This document shows positions 34,301 through 43,920 of a stretch of 64,000 nt of DNA, piece after piece. The stretch's first letter is position 1. Each line of letters opens with the position of its first letter. The notes beneath the pieces were generated by a model. That model was not told the origin of the DNA. It saw only the letters and a list, made by a program, of their open reading frames with translations, and did no database searches. This DNA is from Lysobacter arvi (GTDB lineage Bacteria > Pseudomonadota > Gammaproteobacteria > Xanthomonadales > Xanthomonadaceae), in NCBI GenBank assembly GCA_031216755.1, contig JARUHG010000006.1:124001-188000 (forward strand), written 5' to 3'. The position numbers and the translations under genes are program-made.

Positions 34301-37300
34301 ATGGACTTTTCAAAGTTCTTCATCGACAGGCCGATCTTCGCCGCCGTGCTGTCGATCGTGATCTTCGCCGCCGGCCTGATCTCGATCCCGCTGCTGCCCA
34401 TCGGCGAGTACCCCGAAGTCGTCCCGCCCTCGGTCGTGGTGCGCACCGTGTACCCGGGCGCGAACCCGAAGGTGATCGCCGAGACCGTCGCCACGCCGCT
34501 GGAGGAATCCATCCGCGGCGTCGAAGGCCTGATGTACGTCAAGTCGGTCGCCAGCTCCGACGGCGTGCTGCAGATCACCGTGACCTTCCGCCCCGAAGTG
34601 GACGCGGACGAGGCCACCGTGCGCGTGCAGAACCGCGTCAGCCAGGCGCTGGCGCGATTGCCCGAGGACGTGCGTCGCCAGGGCGTGACCACGCAGAAGC
34701 AGTCGCCGGTCTTCCTGATGGTCGTGCACCTCACCTCGCCCAGCGGCAAGTACGACACGCTGTACCTGCGCAACTACCTGCGGCTGCACATCAAGGACCA
34801 GCTCGCGAGCATTCCCGGCGTCGGCGAAGCGCAGCCCTTCGGCGGCGGCGACTACGCGATGCGCCTGTGGCTGGATCCCGACAAGGTCGCCTCGCGCGGC
34901 ATGACGGCCAGCGACGTCCTGCGCGCCGTGCGCGAGCAGAACATCCAGGTGTCCGCCGGCCAGCTCGGCGCCGAACCGATGCCCAACGGCTCGCAGTTCC
35001 TCACCCCGATCAACGCCCGCGGCCGCCTGGAAACGCCGGAAGAGTTCGGCAACATCGTGCTCAAGGGCGGCGAAAGCGGCGAAGTGGTGCGCCTGTCGGA
35101 CGTGGCGCGCATCGAACTGGCCGCCGGCGACTACACCATGCGCGCGCGCCTGGACGGCCAGAACGCCGCGGCCATCGGCATCTTCCAGGCGCCGGGCGCC
35201 AACGCGCTGCAGATCCGCGACGAAGTGATCCGCCGCATGGACGAGGCGTCCAAGCGCTTCCCGCCGGGCATCGAGTACAAGTCGATCTACGACACCACGA
35301 TCTTCGTGCGCGACTCGATCAAGTCGGTCGTGACCACGCTGCTGGAAGCCACGCTGCTGGTGGTGCTGGTGGTGATCCTGTTCCTGCAGACCTGGCGCGC
35401 GTCGATCATCCCGCTGATCGCGGTGCCGGTGTCGGTGGTGGGCACGTTCGCCGCGCTCTACCTGCTCGGGTTCTCGATCAACACGCTGACGCTGTTCGGG
35501 CTGGTGCTCGCGATCGGCATCGTCGTGGACGACGCGATCGTGGTGGTGGAGAACGTCGAACGCCACATCGAGGACGGCCATTCGCCGCTGGAAGCAGCGC
35601 ACATGGCGATGCGCGAAGTGTCCGGGCCGATCATCGCGATCGCGCTGGTGCTGTGCGCGGTGTTCGTGCCGATGGCGTTCCTGTCGGGCGTCACGGGCCA
35701 GTTCTACAAGCAGTTCGCGGTGACCATCGCCATCTCGACGGTGATCTCGGCGATCAACTCGCTGACCCTGTCGCCGGCGCTGGCCGCGCGCCTGCTCAAG
35801 CCGCACGGCGCACCGAAGGACCTGCTCAGCCGTGGCATCGAACGCGGCTTCGGCTGGATCTTCCGTCCGTTCAACCGCTTCTTCGGCACCGCCGCCGAGC
35901 GCTACCAGAACGGCGTGAGCAAGGTGCTGGGCCGTCGCGGTGCGGTGTTCGTGGTGTACGCGGGCCTGCTGCTGGCCACCGGCCTGATGTTCCAGCTGGT
36001 GCCGCGCGGCTTCGTGCCGGTGCAGGACAAGAGTTACCTCATCGCCGGCATCAAGATGCCGGAAGGCTCCTCGATCGAGCGCACGGACGCGGCGCTGAAG
36101 AAGATCGGCGAGATCGCGATGAGCATCGACGGCGTGCAGAACGACGTCGCCTTCCCGGGCCTGAACCCGCTGCAGTTCAGCAACACGCCGAACTACGGCG
36201 TCACCTTCATCAACCTCAAGCCCTTCGGCCAGCGCACGCGCAGCGCCGAGGAGATCAACGCCGAACTCAGCGCGAAGATCAGCGGCATCCAGGAAGGCTT
36301 CGCCTTCTCGCTGCAGCCGCCGCCGATCCAGGGCCTGGGCAACGGTTCGGGTTACTCGCTCTACATCGAGGACCGCGGCAACCTGGGCTACGGCGCGCTG
36401 CAGAGCGCGGTGCAGGCCTTCCAGGGCGCCGGTTCGCAGACGCCGGGGCTGGGCTTCCCGAACTCGAGCTACCAGGCCAACGTGCCGCAGCTCGACGCCG
36501 AGGTCGACCGCGTGAAGGCCAAGGCGCAGGGCGTGCCGCTGACGGAGCTGTTCGACACGTTGCAGACCTACCTGGGCTCGGCGTACGTCAACGACTTCAA
36601 CATGTTCGGCCGCACCTGGCAGGTCGTGGCGCAGGCCGACGGCCCGTTCCGCGACAGCGTCGAGGACATCGCCAACCTGCGCACGCGCAACGATCGCGGC
36701 GAGATGGTGCCGATCGGTTCGATGGTGAAGGTCACCGAGACCTTCGGCCCGGACCCGGTGATCCGCTACAACGGCTATCCGGCGGCGGACATCCTCGGCG
36801 AGGCCGATCCGAACATGCTGTCGTCCGCGCAGGCGATGGTGAAGCTGGAAGAGCTCGCGCAGAAGGTGCTGCCCAACGGCATGGACATCGAGTGGACGGA
36901 CCTGAGCTACCAGCAGGCCACGCAGGGCAAGGCCGCGCTGATCGTCTTCCCGCTCGCCGTGCTGCTCGCCTTCCTCGTGCTGGCCGCGCTGTACGAAAGC
37001 TGGACCCTGCCGCTGGCGGTGATCCTGATCGTGCCGATGTGCATGCTCTCGGCGCTGCTGGGCGTGTACCTGACCGGCGACAACAACGTCTTCGTGCAGG
37101 TGGGTCTGGTCGTGCTGATGGGCCTGGCGTGCAAGAACGCGATCCTGATCGTCGAGTTCGCCCGCGAACTGGAGATGCAGGGTAAGGGCATCGTCGAAGC
37201 GGCGCTGGAAGCCTGCCGCCTGCGTCTGCGTCCGATCGTGATGACGTCGATCGCCTTCATCGCGGGCACCGTGCCGCTGGTGCTCTCGCACGGCGCCGGC

Positions 37301-37474
37301 GCCGAAGTCCGCCAGGCCACGGGCATCACCGTGTTCTCCGGAATGATCGGCGTGACGCTGTTCGGCCTGTTCCTGACGCCGGTGTTCTACGTCGCGCTGC
37401 GCAAGCTGGCCGGCAAGCCGCTGGTAAGCCATGGGCCGTCCACCGTGGCCACGCATTCGCCCGTGCAGGCGTGA
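34301..37474 (+). CDS. RND multidrug efflux permease, HAE1 family (MexF-like)
   Basis: 1057 residues with the 12-helix RND architecture. The N terminus FFIDRPIFAAVLSIVIFAAGL is typical of MexF/AcrB, and the TM4 proton-relay aspartates are intact (GIVVDDAIVVVENVERH). Large periplasmic loops carry the porter and docking domains. It uses proton-motive force to export drugs or metabolites through the adaptor and outer-membrane channel encoded in the same operon. RBS AAGGAA precedes the ATG at 34301. The C-terminal 20 residues are hydrophilic. Confidence 0.95.
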   Translation: MDFSKFFIDRPIFAAVLSIVIFAAGLISIPLLPIGEYPEVVPPSVVVRTVYPGANPKVIAETVATPLEESIRGVEGLMYVKSVASSDGVLQITVTFRPEVDADEATVRVQNRVSQALARLPEDVRRQGVTTQKQSPVFLMVVHLTSPSGKYDTLYLRNYLRLHIKDQLASIPGVGEAQPFGGGDYAMRLWLDPDKVASRGMTASDVLRAVREQNIQVSAGQLGAEPMPNGSQFLTPINARGRLETPEEFGNIVLKGGESGEVVRLSDVARIELAAGDYTMRARLDGQNAAAIGIFQAPGANALQIRDEVIRRMDEASKRFPPGIEYKSIYDTTIFVRDSIKSVVTTLLEATLLVVLVVILFLQTWRASIIPLIAVPVSVVGTFAALYLLGFSINTLTLFGLVLAIGIVVDDAIVVVENVERHIEDGHSPLEAAHMAMREVSGPIIAIALVLCAVFVPMAFLSGVTGQFYKQFAVTIAISTVISAINSLTLSPALAARLLKPHGAPKDLLSRGIERGFGWIFRPFNRFFGTAAERYQNGVSKVLGRRGAVFVVYAGLLLATGLMFQLVPRGFVPVQDKSYLIAGIKMPEGSSIERTDAALKKIGEIAMSIDGVQNDVAFPGLNPLQFSNTPNYGVTFINLKPFGQRTRSAEEINAELSAKISGIQEGFAFSLQPPPIQGLGNGSGYSLYIEDRGNLGYGALQSAVQAFQGAGSQTPGLGFPNSSYQANVPQLDAEVDRVKAKAQGVPLTELFDTLQTYLGSAYVNDFNMFGRTWQVVAQADGPFRDSVEDIANLRTRNDRGEMVPIGSMVKVTETFGPDPVIRYNGYPAADILGEADPNMLSSAQAMVKLEELAQKVLPNGMDIEWTDLSYQQATQGKAALIVFPLAVLLAFLVLAALYESWTLPLAVILIVPMCMLSALLGVYLTGDNNVFVQVGLVVLMGLACKNAILIVEFARELEMQGKGIVEAALEACRLRLRPIVMTSIAFIAGTVPLVLSHGAGAEVRQATGITVFSGMIGVTLFGLFLTPVFYVALRKLAGKPLVSHGPSTVATHSPVQA

Positions 37475-37488
37475 GGCAGGAGCGAGTG

Positions 37489-37569
37489 GAGAGGAGTGAG
37501 GAGTGAGCACAACGCTTCTCCGTCACTCCCTCCACTCTTCCGACGCACCGCTCGCTGCTCACTCCTCTC
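37489..37569. repeat. 12-bp inverted repeat GAGAGGAGTGAG/CTCACTCCTCTC
   Basis: Perfect 12-bp arms (37489-37500 and 37558-37569) are separated by 57 nt. GAGTGGAG (37484-37491) also pairs with CTCCACTC (37530-37537), giving alternative folds. The whole 117-nt gap between pump and SDR genes is a run of GAGTG/CACTC words. This looks like a composite intergenic repeat inside an operon. Confidence 0.5.
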
Positions 37570-37591
37570 CCTCACTTCCAGGAACACCCCC

Positions 37592-38332
37592 ATGTCCCAG
37601 AACACTTCCAAGGTCGCCCTCGTCACGGGCGGTACGCGCGGCATCGGTTTCGAGACCGTGCGGCAGCTCGCGCAGGCCGGCGTGCACACGCTGCTGGCCG
37701 GCCGCGATCGCAGCCGGGCCGTCGAGGCCGCGCTGAAGCTGCAGGGCGACGGCCTGCCGGTCGAGGCGATCGCGCTCGACGTCACCGACACCGCCAGCAT
37801 CGCCGCCGCAGTGCAGGAGGTCGATCGCAAGTTCGGCCGCCTCGACATCCTGGTGAACAACGCCGGCATCATCGTCGAAGACAAGACGCTGGCGCCGTCG
37901 CGTCAATCCGTCGCCGCGTGGCGCGAAACCTTCCAGACCAACGTCTTCGCCGTCGTCGAAACCACGCAGGCCTTCCTGCCGCTGCTGCGCAAGTCGCCGG
38001 CCGGGCGCATCGTCAACGTGTCCAGCATCCTGGGCTCGCTGACGCTGCACACGCAGCCGGGATCGCCGATCTACGACTTCAAGTCGATCCCCGCCTACAA
38101 CGCGTCCAAGAGCGCGATCAACTCGTACTCCGTGCATCTGGCTTATGAACTGCGAGACACGCCGATCAAGGTCAACGCCGTGCATCCGGGCTACGTGAAG
38201 ACCGACATGAACGCGGGCGAAGGCGAGATCGACGTGCCCACCGGCGCCAGGACCAGCGTCCAGATGGCGCTCATCGATGCCGACGGCCCCTCCGGCGGCT
38301 TCGTCTACCTGGGAGAAACCCTGCCATGGTGA
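37592..38332 (+). CDS. Short-chain dehydrogenase/reductase
   Basis: 246 residues, a complete classical SDR: cofactor motif TGGTRGIG near the N terminus, NNAG motif (ILVNNAGI), catalytic serine in NVSSILG, and YNASK. It reduces or oxidises a carbonyl/alcohol with NAD(P)(H); the substrate is unknown. The ATG at 37592 has AGGAA upstream. It sits between the pump and channel genes and overlaps the channel gene by 7 nt, so its product is made together with the efflux system. That suggests modification of an exported or toxic carbonyl compound. Confidence 0.9.
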   Translation: MSQNTSKVALVTGGTRGIGFETVRQLAQAGVHTLLAGRDRSRAVEAALKLQGDGLPVEAIALDVTDTASIAAAVQEVDRKFGRLDILVNNAGIIVEDKTLAPSRQSVAAWRETFQTNVFAVVETTQAFLPLLRKSPAGRIVNVSSILGSLTLHTQPGSPIYDFKSIPAYNASKSAINSYSVHLAYELRDTPIKVNAVHPGYVKTDMNAGEGEIDVPTGARTSVQMALIDADGPSGGFVYLGETLPW

Positions 38333-39813
38333 TCAGAACCCTCACGATCGGCGTCGCCGCCGCGCTGCTCGCCGCATGCGCCGTCGGCCCCGATTACGTC
38401 CGTCCCACCATCCAGACGCCGTCGAACTTCGCGCGCGACGAAGCGGCCAGCGACGCACGCGCGGCCGACATCGCCACCGGCGTGGAAGCGTCCTCGTCGC
38501 AGGCCGCCTCGCCGCAGGCCGATGCCGAGTTCTGGCGCAGCTTCAACGACCCGCTGCTCACGCGGCTGGTCGAGGATGCGCTCGCGGCCAACCACGACCT
38601 GCGCATCGCGCTGGCCAGCTACGACCGCGCCAACGCGCTGCTTCGCAACGCCAAGCTCGACCGCTTTCCGACGGTGACCGCCAGCGCCACCGGCAGCGAC
38701 TCGCGCGCCAGCGCCGATCAGGCGCCCGGTGTGTCGCGCGCCGACCGCGATGGCGAAAGCTACAGCGTGCAGGCCGACGTCAGCTGGGAACTGGACCTGT
38801 ACGGCCGCGTGCGTCGCAGCGTGGAATCCTCGCGTGCCGAAGCCTGGGCCGCCGCATCCGACCTGGATGCGTTGCAGGTCGCCATCGTCGGCGAGGTCGC
38901 GCGCAGCTACGTCGAACTGCGAGGCTTGCAGGAGCGCCTGCGCGTCGCGCAGGAAAACGCCGAGAACCAGCGCGAAACGCTGCGCCTGGTGAACGCGCGC
39001 TTCGACGCCGGCCGCGGCACCGAGTTTGACACCTCGCGTGCACGCGCCCAGCTGGAAGCCACGCTGTCGCGCGTGCCGGCACTGGAAGCGCAGGTCGCGG
39101 TAACGATGCATCGTCTCGCCGTGCTCACGGGTCAGACGCCCGATGCGCTGATCGCCGAACTCACGCCGGTGAAGCCGCTGCCCGCGTTGCCGGCGCGGCT
39201 GGATCCGGGTTCGCCCGGCGAACTGCTGCGCCATCGGCCCGACGTGATCGCCGCCGAACACCGGCTGCACGCGGCCACCGCGCGCATCGGCGTGGCGACG
39301 GCCGACCTGTTCCCGCGCTTCACGCTCGGCGGACTCATCGGCAGCCAGGCCGTGGACACCAGCTCCCTGTTCGAACGCGACAGCGAAACGCGGCTGGCGT
39401 TCCTGGGCATCGACTGGTCGTTCCTCGACATCGGCCGCGTGCGCGCGCGCATCGCCGCCGCCGACGCGGACGCCGCGGGCGAACTGGCGCGCTACCAGCA
39501 GTCGGTGCTGCTCGCGCTGGAAGACACCGAGAACGCCCTGGTGCGTTACGCCCGCGCACGCGTGGAAGACCAGCACCTCGCGCAGGCCGCGACCGACAGC
39601 GCGACCGCCGCGCGACTGGCGCGTGTCCGCTACGACGCCGGCGCGGCGGATCTGTTCGAAGTGCTCGACGCCGAACGCACGCGCCTCACGGCCGAAGAAG
39701 CCTTCGCCGATGCGCGCACGCGCAGCGCCAGTTCCGCCGTCGCCTTGTACAAGGCGCTTGCAGGCGGCTGGCCCACGCGCGTGCCGGTGCGCGAGGACGT
39801 CGCCGCGCGCTGA
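38326..39813 (+). CDS. RND efflux outer-membrane lipoprotein (OprM/OprN-like)
   Basis: 495 residues; NodT/TolC-type channel with a lipobox (AAALLAACAVGPDY) and the typical VGPDYVRP start. Two homologous repeats of the outer-membrane factor fold are visible: LTRLVEDALAANHDLRIALASYDRANALLRNAK, then RHRPDVIAAEHRLHAATARIGVATADLFPRF. The conserved GAADLFEVLDAERTRL motif lies near the C terminus. It completes the tripartite pump encoded upstream and ends just before a strong terminator. Confidence 0.93.
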   Translation: MVIRTLTIGVAAALLAACAVGPDYVRPTIQTPSNFARDEAASDARAADIATGVEASSSQAASPQADAEFWRSFNDPLLTRLVEDALAANHDLRIALASYDRANALLRNAKLDRFPTVTASATGSDSRASADQAPGVSRADRDGESYSVQADVSWELDLYGRVRRSVESSRAEAWAAASDLDALQVAIVGEVARSYVELRGLQERLRVAQENAENQRETLRLVNARFDAGRGTEFDTSRARAQLEATLSRVPALEAQVAVTMHRLAVLTGQTPDALIAELTPVKPLPALPARLDPGSPGELLRHRPDVIAAEHRLHAATARIGVATADLFPRFTLGGLIGSQAVDTSSLFERDSETRLAFLGIDWSFLDIGRVRARIAAADADAAGELARYQQSVLLALEDTENALVRYARARVEDQHLAQAATDSATAARLARVRYDAGAADLFEVLDAERTRLTAEEAFADARTRSASSAVALYKALAGGWPTRVPVREDVAAR

Positions 39814-39915
39814 GGTCCAACGCTCCCCTGGCCGACGGCCGACGGCGCCACGCTTTCCCCTCCCTCACGTGGCGTCGTCGGTCGATCGGTTTTCCCCACA
39901 TGGCGTTGCCCGTTC

Positions 39916-39954
39916 GCGCCGCCGGAACTCATCCCGTCCGGCGGCGCCTTTTTT
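39916..39954 (+). terminator. Rho-independent terminator of efflux operon
   Basis: GCGCCGCCGG (39916-39925) pairs perfectly with CCGGCGGCGC (39938-39947), followed by CTTTTTT on the plus strand. It ends the DUF2798-to-OprM operon. Confidence 0.93.
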
Positions 39955-40011
39955 CCCGCTGGCGCCGGGTGGAGTAGCATTCCCGTCCCCCCGTCAGACC
40001 GAGTCCGTGCC

Positions 40012-40602
40012 ATGGCGCAAGACGACAAGCCCACCCGCGAGCAGGCCGAGGCCGCCGTGCGCACGCTGCTGCGCTGGGCCGGCGACGATCCGGCGCGCGA
40101 AGGCCTGCTCGACACGCCCAAGCGCGTGGCGAAGGCCTACCAGGACTGGTTCAGCGGTTACGGCGAAGACCCGGCGGATTACCTCAAGCGCACGTTCGAG
40201 GAAGTCGAGGGCTACGACGAGATGATCGTGCTGCGCGACATCGAATTCGAAAGCCACTGCGAGCACCACATGGCGCCCATCATCGGCAAGGCGCACGTGG
40301 GTTACCTGCCCGACGGCAAGGTGGTCGGCATCAGCAAGCTCGCGCGCGTGGTGGAAACCTACGCGCGTCGCCTGCAGGTGCAGGAAAAGATGACGGCGCA
40401 GATCGCGCAGGTGATCCAGGAAGTGCTGCAGCCGCGCGGCGTCGGCGTGGTCATCGAAGGCGCGCACGAATGCATGACCACCCGCGGCGTGCACAAGCGC
40501 GGCGTGAGCATGGTGACGTCGAAGATGCTCGGGAGTTTCCGCGACGACGCACGCACGCGTGCGGAGTTCCTGCAGTTCATCGACGTGGGCCCGGGCCGCT
40601 GA
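40012..40602 (+). CDS. folE: GTP cyclohydrolase I
   Basis: 196 residues, typical FolE. It converts GTP to dihydroneopterin triphosphate, first step of folate and tetrahydropterin synthesis. The zinc ligands are present in the HCEHH motif (about residue 83) and in [10 protein letters not shown] (about residue 155), and the [17 protein letters not shown] signature is intact. Tetrahydropterin made from its product is the cofactor of the phenylalanine hydroxylase encoded at 2145-3038. It is followed 10 nt later by a DUF938 gene on the same strand. Confidence 0.96.
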   Translation: MAQDDKPTREQAEAAVRTLLRWAGDDPAREGLLDTPKRVAKAYQDWFSGYGEDPADYLKRTFEEVEGYDEMIVLRDIEFESHCEHHMAPIIGKAHVGYLPDGKVVGISKLARVVETYARRLQVQEKMTAQIAQVIQEVLQPRGVGVVIEGAHECMTTRGVHKRGVSMVTSKMLGSFRDDARTRAEFLQFIDVGPGR

Positions 40603-40612
40603 CCGGATCGCC

Positions 40613-41236
40613 ATGAGCGCGCTGCCGAACGCCCCGGCCTGCGAGCGCAACCGCGAGCCGATCCTCGGCGTTTTGCGACGGCATTTCGCCGATCGCCACG
40701 ACGTGCTGGAAATCGGCAGCGGTACCGGGCAGCACGCCGTGCATTTCGCCGCGGCGATGCCGTGGCTGCGCTGGCAGTGCAGCGATCGTGCGGACAACCT
40801 TCCCGGCATCGGCGCATGGCTGGAACACGCGGCGCTGGCGAACACGCCGGCCGCGGTCGAGCTCGATGTCGCGCGCGGTCCGTGGCCACGTTCCGACGCG
40901 GGCGACGGCCGCTTCGACGCCGCGTTCAGCGCGAACACGCTGCACATCATGGGCTGGCCGCAGGTGGAGGCGTTCTTCGCCGGGCTCGACGACGCGCTGG
41001 CCGGCGACGCGACGCTCGCCGTCTACGGACCGTTCAACTACCGCGGCGACTACACCAGCGACAGCAACCGCGAGTTCGATGCGTGGCTGAAGGCACGCGA
41101 TCCGCAGTCGGCCATCCGCGATTTCGAAGCCGTCGACACACTTGCGCAAGGCATCGGGCTGCGTCTCGTCGAGGACGTCGCGATGCCGGCGAACAACCGC
41201 TGCCTCGTGTGGCGACGCGCGGCCGGGCCGCGCTGA
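40613..41236 (+). CDS. DUF938 SAM-dependent methyltransferase-like protein
   Basis: 207 residues. The SAM-binding motif LEIGSGTGQHAVHFAAAMP (about residue 30) and the HIMGWPQVEAFFAGL and YGPFNYRGDYTSDSNREFDAWLK segments are characteristic of the DUF938 family. The reaction is not known. It is probably co-transcribed with folE. A cytoplasmic location is expected because there is no signal peptide. Confidence 0.85.
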   Translation: MSALPNAPACERNREPILGVLRRHFADRHDVLEIGSGTGQHAVHFAAAMPWLRWQCSDRADNLPGIGAWLEHAALANTPAAVELDVARGPWPRSDAGDGRFDAAFSANTLHIMGWPQVEAFFAGLDDALAGDATLAVYGPFNYRGDYTSDSNREFDAWLKARDPQSAIRDFEAVDTLAQGIGLRLVEDVAMPANNRCLVWRRAAGPR

Positions 41237-41300
41237 GCCCGCGCTGGAGTCGTCCGCGCTCTGCCGGCGATGCGCATGGCCCCGGCCGTCTTGTCCGACG

Positions 41301-41894
41301 TCAGGTGATCTCGCGTCCGCGGTACCAACGGCAATGCGCCAGCGCGAGCAGGTCGCGATCTTCGTGCGTGTCGCCGTAGGCGTACACGACGGAATAGCGC
41401 GACAGATCGTAATGTTCGCGCACGCGCCTGGCCTTCTCCGCGCCGACGCATTGCGCACCGGCGAAACGCCCCGTCATCACGCCGTCGCGCGCTTCCAGCG
41501 ACGAGCACAGCAGCGCCAGCCCGTGCTGCGCACACCAGTGCGACAGGTACAGATCGAACGAGCCGGACACGACGGCGATGGTGTCGCCCTGCTCGCGATG
41601 CCATTGCACGCGCGCCATCGCGTCCGGGCGCAGCGCGGCCGGGATCGTCTCGCGCGCGAAGCGCTCGCCGGCGGTTTGCAGCATGCGTTGCGGCAGCCCG
41701 CGAAAAGCGAAGTCGGCGATCCGTTCGCGTACCGCGTTGCCGCTCACCACCCGCGCCTTGTAGCCGACGATCACCGGCGCGAGCACGATCTGCCCGACCA
41801 CCAAGCGTCGCTTCGTCGTCGCCATGCGCACGAAGTCGGGCATGAGCTCGCGCGTGGTGAGCGTGCCATCGAAGTCGAACAGGGCGAGGTTCAT
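41301..41894 (-). CDS. HAD-IB family phosphatase
   Basis: 197 residues. HAD motif I DFDGTLTTRELMPDF, motif II in VVSGSFDLYL, and motif III/IV GDTHEDRDLLALA are all present, with an inserted cap between motifs I and II. The pattern fits the phosphoserine phosphatase-like IB subfamily, some members of which act on lipid phosphates or glycerol-phosphate-type substrates. Substrate unknown. Convergent with the DUF938 gene. Confidence 0.87.
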   Translation of the reverse strand: MNLALFDFDGTLTTRELMPDFVRMATTKRRLVVGQIVLAPVIVGYKARVVSGNAVRERIADFAFRGLPQRMLQTAGERFARETIPAALRPDAMARVQWHREQGDTIAVVSGSFDLYLSHWCAQHGLALLCSSLEARDGVMTGRFAGAQCVGAEKARRVREHYDLSRYSVVYAYGDTHEDRDLLALAHCRWYRGREIT

Positions 41895-41990
41895 TCGGTG
41901 CGGTCCGCGCGAAAGCGGCGAGTGTACGTGCAGCGTGAGGCGTCAGGCATCGGGCTGCGTGCGCTCTTTGGCACTGCCGCATGCGTCACC

Positions 41991-42016
41991 GTCGTTCCAG
42001 CTTCCGCTGGAACGAC
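41991..42016. repeat. REP-like palindrome GTCGTTCCAGC-TTCC-GCTGGAACGAC
   Basis: Perfect 11-bp inverted repeat (41991-42001 with 42006-42016) between the HAD and zapE genes. Closely similar GTTCCAGC/GCTGGAAC palindromes are dispersed through Xanthomonadaceae genomes. Its place between same-strand genes suggests a REP unit; no T-run follows. Confidence 0.6.
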
Positions 42017-42061
42017 GCAGGGTAGGGCAAAGGAAAGGGCCGTGTGCTGTGGCGGCCTCGC

Positions 42062-43183
42062 TCAGCCGCGGTGCTCCAGCGACAGGAACTCCGCCGACTG
42101 CATTTCGATCAACCGCGAGGCGGTGCGTTCGAACGCGTGCGCGAGCTTGTGGCCCGTGTACAGCGCGGGCGGTGCGGCCGCGGCCGTGCAGAGCAGGTTG
42201 ACGTGGCGGTCGTACAACTCGTCGATGAGGTGCACGAAGCGGCGCGCGGGATCGTCGTTGCGGCCGTCGAACAGCGGAATGCCGCCGAGGAGCACGGTGT
42301 GGTATTCGGTCGCGATCTCGATGTAATCGCTCGCCGCGCGCGGGCCTTCGCACAATGCGGCGAAATCGAACCACGCGTGGCCTTCGGCCAGCGCGCGCAC
42401 GGGGATTTCGCGCCCTTCGATGACGAGGGGGCCGTTTTCATGCGGACACGTCGCGGTGAGCTCGCGCCAGCGCTCGGCGAGCCAGGAATCGGAGGCGTCG
42501 TCCAGCGGTGTGCGGTACACCGGCGAACGCGTCAGCGCGCGCAGGCGGTAGTCCTGGGCGCTGTCGAGGTACAGCACCGTGCAGTGCGCTTCGATCTGCG
42601 CGATCGCCGGCAGGAAGCTCGCGCGCTGCAGGCCGTCCTTGTAGAGGTGCTTCGGCTCGGTGTTGGACGTGGTGACCAGTGCGACGCCTTCGGCGAACAG
42701 GCGCTCCATCAGGCGGCCGAGCAGCATCGCGTCGCCGATGTCGTTGACGAAGAACTCGTCGAGCACCAGCACGCGCAGGTTCGCGCCCCATTCCCGCGCG
42801 ATCGTCGCCAGCGGATCGCTCTGCCCGGCATGCGCGCGCAGTTGCGCGTGGACCTCGCGCATGAAGCGGTGGAAGTGCGTGCGCCGCTTCTGCTCGAACG
42901 GCAACGCGTCGTAGAAAAGGTCGATGAGGAAGGTCTTGCCGCGGCCGACGCCGCCCCACAGGTACAGGCCGCGCGGGGCTTCGGGCTTGCGGCCGAAAAG
43001 CTGGCCGAACAGGCCGCGCCGGGGCGGATCGAGCAGCGCGGCATGGAGGCGGTCGAGTTCGCGCAGCGCGGGGCGTTGCGCCGGATCGTCGTTCCAGTCA
43101 CCGCGCGAGACGCCGGCGGCGTACAGGGAAGAGGGCGCGGACGCGGGCGCCGCCGCGCTCGCGGCCGGGGCTGCAGCGTTCAT
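42062..43183 (-). CDS. zapE: Cell division protein ZapE (AFG1-like ATPase)
   Basis: 373 residues. P-loop WGGVGRGKTFLIDLFYDALP (about residue 75), Walker B VLVLDEFFVNDIGDA and the TSNTEPKHLYKDGLQR sensor region match ZapE/AFG1. In E. coli ZapE associates with the division ring and alters FtsZ bundling. An Ala/Pro-rich N-terminal 20 residues is unusual but low complexity. The ATG at 43183 overlaps the stop of the upstream hydrolase gene (ATGA). Confidence 0.92.
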   Translation of the reverse strand: MNAAAPAASAAAPASAPSSLYAAGVSRGDWNDDPAQRPALRELDRLHAALLDPPRRGLFGQLFGRKPEAPRGLYLWGGVGRGKTFLIDLFYDALPFEQKRRTHFHRFMREVHAQLRAHAGQSDPLATIAREWGANLRVLVLDEFFVNDIGDAMLLGRLMERLFAEGVALVTTSNTEPKHLYKDGLQRASFLPAIAQIEAHCTVLYLDSAQDYRLRALTRSPVYRTPLDDASDSWLAERWRELTATCPHENGPLVIEGREIPVRALAEGHAWFDFAALCEGPRAASDYIEIATEYHTVLLGGIPLFDGRNDDPARRFVHLIDELYDRHVNLLCTAAAAPPALYTGHKLAHAFERTASRLIEMQSAEFLSLEHRG

Positions 43184-43881
43184 GCCAACGGCGCGCCTTC
43201 CGTCGTGGGCGGCAGGTACGGCTTGATGCCGTTCTTGATCGCGCCGCGCAGGTCCATCAGCCGCCGATGGAAGAAGTGGCTGGTCTCCGGCATTTTCACC
43301 AGTTCCATCGACTGCTCGGGCGCGAGGCTGTCGAGCCACGCATAGACGGCCTGCGGATCGACGATTTCGTCTTCCTCGCCCTGGATCACCAGCCACGGGC
43401 ACGGCGGCGGCGCGATGGTGCTGAAGTCCCAGTTGCGGCCCGCCGCCGGCGGCGCGATCGAGATCACCATGCCCGGGTGCAGTTCGTTCGCGCACTTGAG
43501 CGTGATGTAGGAGCCGAAACTGAAGCCCGCCAGCCACAGGCGCGCGCGCGGGCGCTGTTCGCGCACCCAGGCCGCCACGGCGCGCAGGTCGTCGGCTTCG
43601 CCGCGGCCCTGGTCGAAACTGCCCTCGGATGCACCGGTGCCGCGGAAGTTGAAGCGCACCGTCGCGATGCCGGACTCGCGCAGCGCGCGCGCGGCCATCG
43701 TCACGACCTTGTTGTGCATGGTGCCGCCGTCGGTGGGCAGCGGATGGCAGACGATGGCGATCGCGTCGCGCACGGGCGCTTCGGCGGCCTCGACGATGGT
43801 TTCCAGCGCACCGGCCGGGCCTTGCAGCGCCAGCGTGGCGGTCGCGTCGTTCGGGAAAGCGGGTTGGCTCATGCGTTCCAT
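43180..43881 (-). CDS. Alpha/beta hydrolase (COG2945-like)
   Basis: 233 residues (225 if the ATG at 43872 is used). The fold is shown by CHPLPTDGGTMHNKVVTMAARAL, the NFRGTGASEG motif, nucleophile elbow GFSFGSY (about residue 123), the acid in GEEDEIVDP, and the histidine in TSHFFHRRL. Close relatives are small cytosolic hydrolases of uncertain substrate. Translationally coupled to zapE, a pairing that does not reveal its role. Confidence 0.85.
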   Translation of the reverse strand: MERMSQPAFPNDATATLALQGPAGALETIVEAAEAPVRDAIAIVCHPLPTDGGTMHNKVVTMAARALRESGIATVRFNFRGTGASEGSFDQGRGEADDLRAVAAWVREQRPRARLWLAGFSFGSYITLKCANELHPGMVISIAPPAAGRNWDFSTIAPPPCPWLVIQGEEDEIVDPQAVYAWLDSLAPEQSMELVKMPETSHFFHRRLMDLRGAIKNGIKPYLPPTTEGAPLA

Positions 43882-43920
43882 GATACGGGGTGCGGTATTC
43901 AGGCCCCGTCGCCGTGCCGG

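Noticed and set aside
34310-37510. 1066-codon minus-strand open frame opposite the RND pump
   Set aside because: Translation is His/Arg/Gln-rich nonsense; the plus frame encodes an intact pump with TM4 aspartates.
41960-41990. Second sigma-54 promoter (TTGGCAC near 41969)
   Set aside because: The GG and next GC elements are 11 nt apart rather than 10, and no plus-strand gene or terminator follows.
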